Below, in pieces: positions 37,157 to 47,800 of a stretch of DNA of 64,000 nucleotides. Under the pieces are notes generated by a model, which made no database searches, had not been told where the DNA came from, and was given only the letters and a program-made list of their open reading frames with translations. The position numbers were made by a program, and so were the translations under genes. Positions within the stretch are counted from its first letter, which is position 1. Every line of letters starts with the position of its first letter. The DNA comes from Flavobacterium sp. (lineage in GTDB: Bacteria > Bacteroidota > Bacteroidia > Flavobacteriales > Flavobacteriaceae): the NCBI GenBank assembly GCA_014379405.1, contig JACMLU010000022.1, forward strand, positions 1 through 64,000, given 5' to 3'.

Positions 37157-38428
37157 ATGAATTTAACAGAAAGAGACAAAAAAAACATTTGGCATCCTTA
37201 TACCCAACACAAAACCGCAGCACTTCCTATTGCGATAAAAAGAGGTGAAGGCGCGTTGCTTTGGGACGAAAACAACAAAGAATATATTGACGCCATCGCT
37301 TCTTGGTGGGTGAATCCGTATGGACATTCCAATAAGGTTATTGCCGATGCGATTTACAAACAATTGACCACTTTAGAACACGTTCTTTTTGGTGGATTCA
37401 CGCACGAGCCCGCCATAGTTTTGGCAGAAAGGTTGATGGACATTTTACCCAAAAACCAACAAAAAATATTCTTTTCCGACAATGGATCGACGGCCGTTGA
37501 AGTCGCCATAAAAGTCGCTTTGCAATATTTTTTTAATAAAGGCGAAAAGAAAACCACGATTATTGCTTTCGAAAATGCTTTCCATGGCGATACTTTTGCC
37601 GCAATGGCAGCCAGCGGAATTTCCTTTTATACCCAAGCTTTCCAAGGAATGTTTATTGATGTAGTTCGAATTCCTGTGCCAATAAAAGGACAGGAACGTG
37701 CCAGTTTTGATGCCTTGCACGAAGTTATAAAAAACCATAATTGTGCTGGATTTATCTTCGAACCATTGGTTCAAGGAGCAGCAGGAATGGTAATGTACGA
37801 ACCGGAATCTCTGGATAAATTAATCCAAATTTGTCAAGAAAACAAGGTGCTCACGATTGCCGACGAAGTAATGACGGGTTTTGGAAAAACAGGAAAAACT
37901 TTTGCCTGCGATTATATTTCTCAAAAACCAGATATGATGTGTTTGTCCAAAGCTTTGACAGGCGGGACAATTCCGATGGCGATAACCACTTTTACCCAGG
38001 ATATTTTCGAAGTTTTTTATGATGAAGACATCAATAAAGCCTTGTTTCACGGGCATACTTTTACGGCGAATCCAACGGGTTGTGCAGCGGCATTGGCAAG
38101 TTTGTATTTGCTGCAAACCCAAGAAATGCAAGACAATATTGCCAGAGTAAACAAAAGACATTTGGCTTTTCAAAAACACATTGAGTCTCACCCAAAAGTG
38201 ACTACAACGCGAGTGTTGGGAGTAATTTTTGCCTTGGAAATACAAACAGAAAGTTCCGCCAGTTACTATGGGACTTTGCGCAACAAACTCTATAATTTCT
38301 TTATCGAAAACGGAATTATTTTACGTCCTGTTGGGAATATTGTTTACATTTTACCACCTTACATAATTACTGATGAACAATTGCAAAAAGTGTATGAAGT
38401 AGTCGAAAAAGCATTGAAAATAGTTTAA
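37157..38428 (+). CDS. bioA: adenosylmethionine--8-amino-7-oxononanoate transaminase
   Basis: BioA transfers the amino group of S-adenosylmethionine to KAPA, making 7,8-diaminononanoate. The 423 residues are typical of class III PLP aminotransferases, with IWHPYTQHKTA at the N-terminus, the BioA-specific ASWWVNPYGHS, TIADEVMTGFGKTG and the PLP Lys in LSKALTGGTIPMA (near 275). It follows bioD after a 78-nt repeat-bearing gap. Confidence 0.97.
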   Translation: MNLTERDKKNIWHPYTQHKTAALPIAIKRGEGALLWDENNKEYIDAIASWWVNPYGHSNKVIADAIYKQLTTLEHVLFGGFTHEPAIVLAERLMDILPKNQQKIFFSDNGSTAVEVAIKVALQYFFNKGEKKTTIIAFENAFHGDTFAAMAASGISFYTQAFQGMFIDVVRIPVPIKGQERASFDALHEVIKNHNCAGFIFEPLVQGAAGMVMYEPESLDKLIQICQENKVLTIADEVMTGFGKTGKTFACDYISQKPDMMCLSKALTGGTIPMAITTFTQDIFEVFYDEDINKALFHGHTFTANPTGCAAALASLYLLQTQEMQDNIARVNKRHLAFQKHIESHPKVTTTRVLGVIFALEIQTESSASYYGTLRNKLYNFFIENGIILRPVGNIVYILPPYIITDEQLQKVYEVVEKALKIV

Positions 38429-38430
38429 TT

Positions 38431-38580
38431 AGCCACAGATTTGACGGATTAAACGGATTTACACAGATTTTTTCAAAAGATTTTCAACTTAAATGTTAAA
38501 TGGTTAAAATTTAAAAACCGTTATTATCTGTATAAATCTGTGTTATCTGTGTACCATTTTTTACGACCTTTGCGCCAAAA
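38431..38580. repeat. CACAGATT/CGGATT repeat between bioA and the ketosynthase gene
   Basis: GCCACAGATTTGACGGATT and ACGGATTTACACAGATTT form the left half; TAAATCTGTGTTATCTGTGT forms the right half (38533-38552). CTTTGCGCC follows at 38568-38576, just before the TTG start. This is the same family and order of words as at 5057-5224. Confidence 0.65.
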
Positions 38581-38588
38581 TAAAAGTC

Positions 38589-39743
38589 TTGTCACAAATT
38601 ATTTCCATAACAGCACTAGCCTCTATTTCTCCGTTGGGGGATGACCCGAAGACAATTTGGGAAAATTATCAAAACACCAATCATTGTTTTTCTAAACTTT
38701 TTTTGGATCATAAAAACACACTCGTTGCCAAACTCGATGATGATTCAAATCAAATAATTGAGGCTTTGAAACACTCAGACATTAAATACAAATCCTTGGA
38801 TAAATCGGTTTTGTATGCGATGGCAGCTTCACGCAAAGCTATTGAATATGCAGGTTGGACTTCCAATGATGTTTTTGGAATTAACATCGGTTCTTCTCGC
38901 GGCGCTACTGATTTATTCGAAAAACATTTTCAAGAATATTTAGAAACAGGCAAGGCTCAAACTTTGGCTTCGCCAACGACCACTTTGGGGAATATTTCTT
39001 CATGGGTAGCGCACGATTTGCAAAGTACAGGTCCCGAAATTTCACATTCTATTACGTGTTCAACAGCTCTGCACGCCTTGTTGAATGGTGTTGCTTGGCT
39101 TCGTGCTGGAATGATGGACAAATTCTTGGTAGGTGGTAGCGAAGCACCTTTGACGGATTTTACGATTGGTCAGATGCGGGCTTTGAAAATTTATTCGAAT
39201 AGTGAAGAACAGTTTCCGAATAGAGCTTTCGATTTGGAGAAAACTCAAAACGGAATGATTTTAGGTGAAGGTGCTGCTGTTTGTTGTTTAGAAATTGGAC
39301 GAAAAGAAAATGCTTTGGCTTTTGTTGAAGGTATTGGTTACGCCACCGAAATTTTGGAACACAACATTTCCATTTCGGCAGAAGCGACTTGTTTTCAAAA
39401 GTCGATGAAAATGGCTTTGCAAAACATAGATTTGTCCGAAGTTGATGCCGTCGTAATGCACGCTCCGGGGACAAGAGCTGGTGATTTAACGGAATACAAA
39501 GCCATCCAAAAAGTTTTTGGCACTAATTTGCCGATGCTTACAACCAATAAATGGAAAATTGGCCATACTTTTGGTGCTTCGGGAATGCTGAGTATTGAAT
39601 TGGGAATTTTGATGATGCAACATCAGGAATTTATAGGTGTTCCATTTGCCGAAGTACAAAAACCAAGAAAAAAAATCCGTAAAGTGCTTGTAAACTCGGT
39701 TGGTTTTGGCGGAAACGCCGTGAGTATTTTGTTAAGTTTATAA
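38589..39743 (+). CDS. beta-ketoacyl-ACP synthase family protein in the biotin locus
   Basis: A 384-residue condensing enzyme of the FabF/KAS II fold, read from a TTG. The catalytic Cys lies in SITCSTALH (near residue 159), and the two His in VMHAPGTRAGD and KIGHTFGASG, so the Cys-His-His triad is complete. It is shorter than FabF (about 410) and has diverged around the active site. Its place after bioF-bioD-bioA suggests a part in making the pimeloyl chain for biotin. That role is an inference; a general fatty-acid or secondary-metabolite role is possible. Confidence 0.85.
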   Translation: MSQIISITALASISPLGDDPKTIWENYQNTNHCFSKLFLDHKNTLVAKLDDDSNQIIEALKHSDIKYKSLDKSVLYAMAASRKAIEYAGWTSNDVFGINIGSSRGATDLFEKHFQEYLETGKAQTLASPTTTLGNISSWVAHDLQSTGPEISHSITCSTALHALLNGVAWLRAGMMDKFLVGGSEAPLTDFTIGQMRALKIYSNSEEQFPNRAFDLEKTQNGMILGEGAAVCCLEIGRKENALAFVEGIGYATEILEHNISISAEATCFQKSMKMALQNIDLSEVDAVVMHAPGTRAGDLTEYKAIQKVFGTNLPMLTTNKWKIGHTFGASGMLSIELGILMMQHQEFIGVPFAEVQKPRKKIRKVLVNSVGFGGNAVSILLSL

Positions 39744-39745
39744 AA

Positions 39746-39840
39746 AGTATACAGTGTTCAGACACAGTGCTCAGTTTTTATCTGCGTCCGATCACTATTT
39801 CATTGCTACTGAAAACTGCGACTGCTCACTGACCACTGTT
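39746..39840. repeat. degenerate ACTGA-type repeat cluster
   Basis: Words ACAGTGTTCAG, ACTGAAAACTG and CACTGACCACTG recur between converging ketosynthase and recX genes, overlapping the last codons of recX. They resemble the repeat at 1418-1532. Confidence 0.4.
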
Positions 39841-40302
39841 TTCCATTTCCTTCACTTTATCGTAAACCAGATTGCTCTCGAAACCTCGTCGAAGCATATA
39901 ATCACAAAACTTTTTTCGTTTTTTTAAGGCATTTGTTTCCCTTATAGTTTCCCAATTTTTTTCGGCAAGTAAGTGAAATGTTTCTAGGTATTCCTCGGGA
40001 GTAATTTCCTTGAGTGCAGTTTTGATTAGGGTTTTCGATATATTTCTGAATTTCAATTCGTTGGTAATTCTGATTTTTCCCCAATGTTTGATGCGGTGTT
40101 TTCCTCTGGCAAAACTGCAGGCAAAACGTTCTTCGTTGAGAAAGTTTTCGGCAATTAGATGCACCATTATTTGGTCGATTTCATCTGAATCCATCTTCAT
40201 CGAGCGCAATTTGGCAACCACTTCTTCGTGACAGCGCTCTTGATAGGCACAAAAATATTCTATCTTTTTTATTGCTTCTTTTACAGAAAAAACGTCTTTC
40301 AT
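39826..40302 (-). CDS. recX: regulatory protein RecX
   Basis: RecX binds RecA filaments and limits RecA activity. The 158 residues consist of three-helix RecX repeats. The phrases YCAYQERCHEEVVAKL, IDQIMVHLIAENFLNEERFACSFARGKH and KWGKIRI-like HWGKIRI are standard. The C-terminus FCDYMLRRGFESNLVYDKV is a further repeat. recA is not in the window. It converges on the ketosynthase gene and diverges from the first giant T9SS gene. Confidence 0.95.
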   Translation of the reverse strand: MKDVFSVKEAIKKIEYFCAYQERCHEEVVAKLRSMKMDSDEIDQIMVHLIAENFLNEERFACSFARGKHRIKHWGKIRITNELKFRNISKTLIKTALKEITPEEYLETFHLLAEKNWETIRETNALKKRKKFCDYMLRRGFESNLVYDKVKEMENSGQ

Positions 40303-40526
40303 TTAAATTCTTGTTGTTTGAAATGGTTTGAAAATCAGAACCCAAATTTCGTGTTTTTAATTGAACTTTCAAATAAGATGTTTTTGTCCTTTTTAAACAG
40401 CATTATGACGGATAAAAAGGTATTTCAACGACTTTGTTTTATGGTAATGGTTGTTTTTATTAATTTGTTTTAACATGCTTGTATTCAGGCAGGTGCTATT
40501 TGTTTTTAACAATTAAAAATAGCATT

Positions 40527-43500
40527 ATGGAAACACTTTTACATCACTTTAAACACTTTTATTTTGTATTGCTATTGCTTGTTTTTTCAGGGAGTGTGAA
40601 TGGGCAGTGTTCTATTACTGGAGTTTCTCCAAATGCAAGTACATATAATCTAAATCCATGTACGCTACTGTCTGGCTGTGGAGGTGTTTTATATATTGGA
40701 GACGGAGTTAATCCAACTAATTTAATAATGAGTACTGCATTGAACTTGACATGTTTGGGTTCGATTCAGTTAATAATTAAAAACAACTCATCAATTGATT
40801 TTTCCTCTGGGAATGATTATTTGATTCTTGCATCTGGTTCATCAATAGCTTTTGAAGGGACAGGCAACTTGATAGGAGGAAGTTGTAATGCCTCTGAAAG
40901 AATTTATATAGGCACTAATTTAATTGCAAGTTGTAATGGTAATGCAGGAGCTGATTATAGTTTTCCTCAATTGGTTAGTCAAGGAGGTTATAATATAGTT
41001 AATGCCTCAATATCTCCAACATCAGCTTGTGAATCTGGAAGTTTTGAAATTACAGCAACACCAATTCCATCATTAGGAGCTACAATTAAATGGTATGCAG
41101 TTCCAAGTGGGGGTTCACCTATTTCGACAACAAACCCATATACAACACCTTTAATATCTACAACTACAACATATTATGTTGAAGCTTATTACAGTAGTAC
41201 TGGATTTTCAACACCACGAAAAGCAGTTGTTGCAACTGTAAATCCATTGCCTACGATAATAACACAACCCATAACACAATTAGATTGCGAAGGCGCATCA
41301 GTTAATTTTACAGCTGTTGCCACAGGAACAGGACTAACCTATACTTGGCAAAGAAAAAAACCTACGGACGCAAGTTTTATTACAATTCCTGTTGAAGGAA
41401 ATATATCCTATCCTTCGGTTGGAAAAATTAAAATTGACAATGTAGGAAGTTCACAATCTCCAAGTGGCACACAATATCAAGTGGTTGTTACAAATAGTAG
41501 CGGCTGTAGTGTAACCTCATCTACGGCGACACTTTTGGTGAATGAAATAATAGGTGTAACCGGTAGTGCAACAGTTACCCAATGCTATGGTACAGGATAT
41601 TCATACACGGTAATTACTTCTACACCTCCTCCTGGATATGTTGTTTCATATCAATGGAAAAGCTCAGTAACTTCTGGAGTCTGGAATAATGTTATAGATG
41701 GAACTCATTTTTCAGGAGCTATTACAGCAACATTAAATATATTAAACGGTACGCCTGCAGAGTCGGCAGGTTATCGTGTTTACATCACGTTTCACTCTTC
41801 TGGTGCCGATTGTAATGTAAATAGCTCCTCCCGAGGTAGATCAATAACTTTTCTACCTTTGTTGACTGCTTCCGTGAGTGTTTCGGAATCTGCCAATTCA
41901 ATATGTGTTGGAATACCAGTAACTTTTACGGCAACTCCAACCAATGGAGGAACAACACCAACCTATCAATGGAAATTGAATGGAAGTGATGTTGGAGCCA
42001 ATTCAACTACACCTACATATATCAATTCAACTTTGGCAAATGGTGATATTGTGACCTGTGAGATGACCTCAAACGCAACTTGTGCAACTGGAAGTCCAGC
42101 AACCTCGAATGCTGTTACAATGGCGGTTAAACCAATTTTAACATCAGTTTCATTAAACCTTAACGGATCTCCAACGGTTTGTGTATCAGATTCAGGAACA
42201 ACATTGGATATTGTTGAAATAGGTGGAGCAACAATTTCCAGTCGCCAATGGGGGACTCGTTTAGTTTCTGGGGGAACAATTACTCCAATTGGAGGTGCAT
42301 CAGCAACTACTTTTACACCTGGGACAGGATTACTTGGAGGAACTTGGATTTTAGTTTGTACTTCTACCTCGACTTGTGGAGTTTCAGTAGTTTCTAATGA
42401 AATAACAATCACGGTATCTACACCGCCACAATTGGGACTAACGCAACCTACTTGTGCAGTTACAACGGGTACAATAACGGTTACTACTCCTGCACCGGCT
42501 TCAGGAATTACCTATACATTGGTTGGTACGAGTCCAACAGTCGCAGCGGTAACAAATATTACTGGGGTGTTTTCCGGATTAGCGGTGGGTGCTTATGATG
42601 TTACTGTAAATAATGCTACTTGTGCTACAAGTGTAACTATAAGTCCTCTGGCCATCAATACTTGGAGTGGTATTTGGTCAACAGGGTCGCCACCAACAAT
42701 AGATCAAAATATAGTATTTAGCACAGGATTTTCTTCAACTGTTGATGTCGAAGGTTGTACTTGTACCGTTACCAGTGGTGTAGTTACTTTTAATTCATCA
42801 CATACTTTAAAAATTAACAATTGGGTGCATGTAAATGGGGGGTCTTTAACCTTCGAAAACAATGCCAGTTTGGTACAAATAAACAATGTTTCGAATACTA
42901 ATTCAGGAAATATTAAGTACGAAAGACAAACTACTAAAATTACTAAAATGGATTATACATATTGGTCAACACCAGTATTGCCATTTGCCTTGGGTAGTGT
43001 TTCACCTAATACTTCTGGAGACAAGATGTATTCCTATGATTCCAGTATAGAGGATTGGAAACAAGAATCTCCGGCAACTTCAATGGTTCCTGGAGTAGGT
43101 TACATTGTTCGTGGTCCTCAAAATTTTGTTCCTCCTATGCCTGCATCCACCTATGAAGCTCCTTTTGTTGGAGTGCCTAATAATGGTCACTATGAAATTA
43201 CGGGAATCACTGCCGATAGATCTTATCTTCTGGGAAATCCATATCCATCCGCTTTAGATGCTGATACTTTCTTGGATGCCAATCAAAATGTTCTCGACGG
43301 AACGCTCTATTTCTGGACTCATAATACGCCAATTGCCATTGGTACGCCCAATCCAGGTTCTGGTTTATATGCTTACTCAGGTGATGATTATGCTTCATAT
43401 AATCGCACAGGTGGAGTGTCAACAGCAGCTCCCGCTCCTAGTAGTGTTTTTCCATATACAGGACTTAATAGTAATGTTCCATCAGGCAAAATTGCCTCTG

Positions 43501-44360
43501 GACAAGGTTTTTTTGGGGGCAGTAAAAAAGTTGTCGATGGTTTTGTTTCAGGGATTCCAATTGTTTACAACAACACTATGCGTGTTGGGGTAGGAGGAAT
43601 AACAGGAAACAATACCCAGTTTTTCAAAACTAAAAATCCTAAAGGTAAAATAACCACCATCGAAAAACATCGTATTTGGCTTGATTTAACCAATAGTCAG
43701 GGAGCGTTCAAACAAACTTTGATTGGCTATGTTACTAATGCTTCTAATGAATATGAAGGTTGGTTTGATGGTGAAAGTTATGACGGAAACAATTTCCTTG
43801 ATTTTTACAGTGTACTCCAAGACAAGAATTTGGCCATACAAGGCCGTGCCTTGCCGTTTGATAAAAACGACGAAGTGCCTCTAGGCTACAGGGCGGCTGT
43901 TGATGGAACTTTTACTATGAAAATTGGTCAAACGGATGGCGTGTTAAGTAATCAAGATGTGTATATCGAAGACAAGTTGACCAATACAATTTTTGATTTA
44001 AAAAGTGGCAACTATACTTTTAGCACAGTAGCAGGAACTTTCAATGATCGTTTTGTATTGCGATACAAGGATACATCAAACAAAACATTGGGTGTGGACG
44101 AAACGGATGCCAACGATGGAATTGTAGTTCTATATTCCAATAATTATAAAACATTGATTATTAGAAATAATTTGAAGGATTCGACAGTTAATTCGGTTAC
44201 TCTTTTCAATATGTTGGGTCAAAAAATTGCCTATTGGGATGTTAAGGGAAGGGAGCAAACCACTATCCAAATTCCAATAAAAAATCTAAGTTCCGAAATT
44301 TACATTGTAAAAATCAAAACGACGAAAGGCGAAACCAGTAAAAAAATAGTCATTAAATAA
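40527..44360 (+). CDS. giant T9SS-secreted protein with Ig-like domains
   Basis: A 1277-residue exported protein; the ATG at 40527 gives a good signal peptide ending SVNGQ. Residues 150-620 hold Ig/PKD-like units with WYAVPSGGSP, YTWQRKK and YQWKLNGSD strands. One SprB-like unit with QPTCAVTTGTITVT starts near 639. From about 810 (YWSTPV) to the end it shares a roughly 470-residue module with the next gene. The last 75 residues are a type A T9SS sorting domain ending SSEIYIVKIKTT. It is probably a surface adhesin or released structural protein; no enzyme domain is visible. Confidence 0.88.
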   Translation: METLLHHFKHFYFVLLLLVFSGSVNGQCSITGVSPNASTYNLNPCTLLSGCGGVLYIGDGVNPTNLIMSTALNLTCLGSIQLIIKNNSSIDFSSGNDYLILASGSSIAFEGTGNLIGGSCNASERIYIGTNLIASCNGNAGADYSFPQLVSQGGYNIVNASISPTSACESGSFEITATPIPSLGATIKWYAVPSGGSPISTTNPYTTPLISTTTTYYVEAYYSSTGFSTPRKAVVATVNPLPTIITQPITQLDCEGASVNFTAVATGTGLTYTWQRKKPTDASFITIPVEGNISYPSVGKIKIDNVGSSQSPSGTQYQVVVTNSSGCSVTSSTATLLVNEIIGVTGSATVTQCYGTGYSYTVITSTPPPGYVVSYQWKSSVTSGVWNNVIDGTHFSGAITATLNILNGTPAESAGYRVYITFHSSGADCNVNSSSRGRSITFLPLLTASVSVSESANSICVGIPVTFTATPTNGGTTPTYQWKLNGSDVGANSTTPTYINSTLANGDIVTCEMTSNATCATGSPATSNAVTMAVKPILTSVSLNLNGSPTVCVSDSGTTLDIVEIGGATISSRQWGTRLVSGGTITPIGGASATTFTPGTGLLGGTWILVCTSTSTCGVSVVSNEITITVSTPPQLGLTQPTCAVTTGTITVTTPAPASGITYTLVGTSPTVAAVTNITGVFSGLAVGAYDVTVNNATCATSVTISPLAINTWSGIWSTGSPPTIDQNIVFSTGFSSTVDVEGCTCTVTSGVVTFNSSHTLKINNWVHVNGGSLTFENNASLVQINNVSNTNSGNIKYERQTTKITKMDYTYWSTPVLPFALGSVSPNTSGDKMYSYDSSIEDWKQESPATSMVPGVGYIVRGPQNFVPPMPASTYEAPFVGVPNNGHYEITGITADRSYLLGNPYPSALDADTFLDANQNVLDGTLYFWTHNTPIAIGTPNPGSGLYAYSGDDYASYNRTGGVSTAAPAPSSVFPYTGLNSNVPSGKIASGQGFFGGSKKVVDGFVSGIPIVYNNTMRVGVGGITGNNTQFFKTKNPKGKITTIEKHRIWLDLTNSQGAFKQTLIGYVTNASNEYEGWFDGESYDGNNFLDFYSVLQDKNLAIQGRALPFDKNDEVPLGYRAAVDGTFTMKIGQTDGVLSNQDVYIEDKLTNTIFDLKSGNYTFSTVAGTFNDRFVLRYKDTSNKTLGVDETDANDGIVVLYSNNYKTLIIRNNLKDSTVNSVTLFNMLGQKIAYWDVKGREQTTIQIPIKNLSSEIYIVKIKTTKGETSKKIVIK

Positions 44361-44424
44361 AAACTGCTTATTGGAGAGAATATCAATGCATTTGGCGTTC
44401 TTTCCAGTAATAGAATCAAATCAG

Positions 44425-44468
44425 TAGAGCGCAGTCGAGAAACATTATTTTATTTCGACTGCGCTCTA
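44425..44468. terminator. hairpin after the first giant T9SS gene
   Basis: TAGAGCGCAGTCGA (44425-44438) pairs with 44455-44468, 64 nt after the stop codon. The same AGAGCGCAGTCGA word starts the hairpin after the second gene. The rest of the 474-nt gap (44469-44834) is AT-rich; I see no clear promoter or gene in it. Confidence 0.6.
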
Positions 44469-44834
44469 TTTGTTGAAAAAATAGATGAGTATCATATTGG
44501 TATTGGAGTATAATTTTCTAATTAAAATCAGTTCTATTTTGTTCTGTATTTCTCCTCATAATCAAGTGTTTTTAACTGTTAATTAAGTGGTCAGGTTTTT
44601 TTATGGTGGCATTGAAAACTATGTTTTTTTATAAAATTTAGTTTTGTTGTTAATAAACTTAAATTAGACGCTTGTAAAACAGCAGGATAACGACAAAAAT
44701 TGCACTTTATCGGATTTTTTACCCAACATAATTAATAACAGCTAATTTCGCACCTTGAAAACTATTTTGCTCGCCCCATAAAGATGCAAAATCTAGAATT
44801 CAGCCCCAATTTTTTTAAAAGTACAACATAACTC

Positions 44835-47800
44835 ATGAATGAATCCTACTTATATTCAGTAAAAAATATCGCTATATCATTAAAACCATCAAGAGCAATT
44901 TGTTTGCTGTTGATGGTTTTGTTTGTTTGTTTGTTTGGTAATATAGAAAATGCAAACGCAGCAGCTAGAACTGCATCAGTAGCTGGAAACTGGAATAATA
45001 CTGCAACTTGGGGAGGAAGTTCTGTTCCTGGAGTTGGAGATAATGTTATTATTAATTCAGGTATTACGGTAACGGTAACTGCGGATGCAGCGGCAAATAG
45101 TGTTAGTGTTACTGGAACAGGAATTTTGACTATTAATAATAATATAACATTAACAGTTTATGGAAATATTGATGTTGCCAATGGAGCGGAATTTAATGCG
45201 GGCTTAAATAATAGTGATAGCGCTACCATATTGGTTTATGGTGATTTTACTAATAATGGCAAGGCAGATTTTTGGAAAAGTACAGTTGTTATTGCTGGAA
45301 ATTTATACACGGCGAGTACTATTTTACAGAATAACGGAGATATCGTTGTTGGTGGAAATATAACAGGGACTGTTACAGGAAGTGGAACCGGTGTTGTTTA
45401 TCCTATTAATTCTAATGCGACAGTTTCATTGACATTGGGATCGTCAGTAACAGTAAACCCTTTAGGTACTTTGCCATCAGATTCTACAATGCTAAGTTAT
45501 ATAAATCAAGTCATATATGGAAGCTCTTGCAGTTTGTCAATTACTGATCCTGTCAACGTGGTAACTTGGTCTGGTTGTAATGCGGCTTTCACTGCTACTG
45601 CTCCTTCTGGGTCTACATTTCAATGGCAGTATAATACAGGTTCGGGATGGGTTCCATTAGGTACTCCTACTATAGGGGCTAGTACAAGTACATACTCTTT
45701 AACAGGAATTACAACTTCAATGAATAACTATAGATATAGAGCAGTAATAACTTCAGGATCTTGTACAAAAAATGGAGATTTTGCATATTTATATGTAACA
45801 GCTTTAACGACCCCAGTTGTAACAACGACACAGCCTACATGCTCTGTATCAACAGGTAATATATCCGTTACAGCCCCAATGGGAACAGGGGTAACTTACA
45901 GTATTGATGGAACTACATATACAAATACAACCGGGAATTTTTCTCTCGTTGCACCTGGAACATATAATGTAACAGCCAAAAGCCCCGCAGGATGTATTTC
46001 TCCAGTAACAAGTGCGTTAATTGTTTCAGCACCTGTTAAGCCAACATTAAGCGTTGTAAATCAACCCACTTGCTCGGTTGCAACTGGTAGTTTTTCGGTT
46101 ACTAACTATAATGCTGCCTATGCTTATACCGTAAGTCCATCAACAGGAGTAACAGTTTCAGGAAATACAATAACAGCGCCAGCTGGAAGCTATACCGTAA
46201 CGGCCACATTGGGGTCTTGTTCTTCAGTTGCATCATCAAGTGTTACTGTTAATGCACAGCCAGCAACTCCAACAGTCCCAGGTATAACAACGATACAACC
46301 CACTTGCGGAACGACTACAGGAACAATAACGATAACTGCAGTTACAGGAGAAACCTATAGTTTTGATAGTGGAGCTTATTCGTCAACTTTAATTTATTCT
46401 GGATTAGCTCAAGGATCTTCACATACGATTTTAGCAAAAAATTCTTCAGGTTGTATCTCTGCTGTTGCCAATGTTACAATAAACACTTTGTCAATTAAAA
46501 CGTGGAATGGAAGTTGGTCACCTGCGGGTTCGCCAACAAGTAATGACTTTGTTATTATAAATACCAATTATAGTGTTTCTTCAAATGGAGATTTGAATGC
46601 TTGTAGTCTAACAATTAATTCAGGTTCAAAATTGACTATTGAGGCCGGAAAATTTGTAATTATTCAGAATAATTTAACCGTTAGCGGTACTTTAGATGTA
46701 TTAGATAAAGGGTCTTTAGTGATGGTTAATGATTCTGGAGTTGTTACTAATTCAGGAACGACTACTATTCATAGGTTTACAACTCCATTTAATAAGTATG
46801 ATTATACATATTGGTCAACTCCCGTTGTTTCTACTACCATAGCAAGTACTTTCCTAGAATGGAACACTGGTTATTCCTTTGAATACCTGCCAGCTAATTT
46901 TTTGGATGCTAATAATGATGGACTTGATGATGATGGAAATGACTGGTCGTTTGTAAGTACAATGACTCCAGGAAAAGGTTACATAATTATGGTGCCAACC
47001 CCTATAACTGGCCCTTCTGGGAATAATCCCTCAGAGGTAGTTTTTAGTGGAAAAGTTAATAATGGAGTTCAAAAAATTACAGGAGTTATTGAAGCTGGGG
47101 ATTATTTAATAGGGAATCCATATCCTTCCGCTTTGGATGCCGATATTTTTTTGAATTATAACTCTGGAGTTTTAGATGGGACTCTTAATTTTTGGACACA
47201 TAATACAGCTATTCAATTAGCTTCAAATATTACTAATGGGACTGCAGGATCTGGAGCTTATGCTTTTACCTCAGATGACTATGCTTCTTATAATCTTGTT
47301 GGAGGTGTTGGTGTTGGTACTGGTGTTGGATTAGTAGAGAAACCAAATGGTAAAATAGCTTCAGGACAAGCATTTTTTGCTACAAGTAACACCACAATTA
47401 CAGGGGCTAAGGAGATTGTGTTTAATAATTCAATGAGATTAAGTTCAGGTGGAGCAACATTAGATAATTCACAGTTTTTCAAAACTAGAAGTCCTAAAAC
47501 CATAACAGCCAATGCTGTCGAAAAACACCGTATATGGTTAGATTTAACTAATACTCAAGGAGCATTCAAACAAACCTTAGTGGGTTATGTTACCAATGCC
47601 ACCAATGATTACGACAGTCGTTTTGACGGAGAAAGTTTTGATGGCAACGAGTTCGTTGATTTTTATAGCATAAATGAAGACAAGAATTTGGTAATCCAAG
47701 GTCGTGCTTTACCATTTGATGAAAATGACGAAGTGCCTCTGGGTTTCAGAACAACAATAAACGGAACATTTACTATAAACATTGATCAAGTAGATGGAAT

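Noticed and set aside
41966..42412. 148-codon frame on the minus strand within the first giant T9SS gene
   Set aside because: Its Val/Pro-rich composition is the mirror of Thr-rich repeats on the coding strand.
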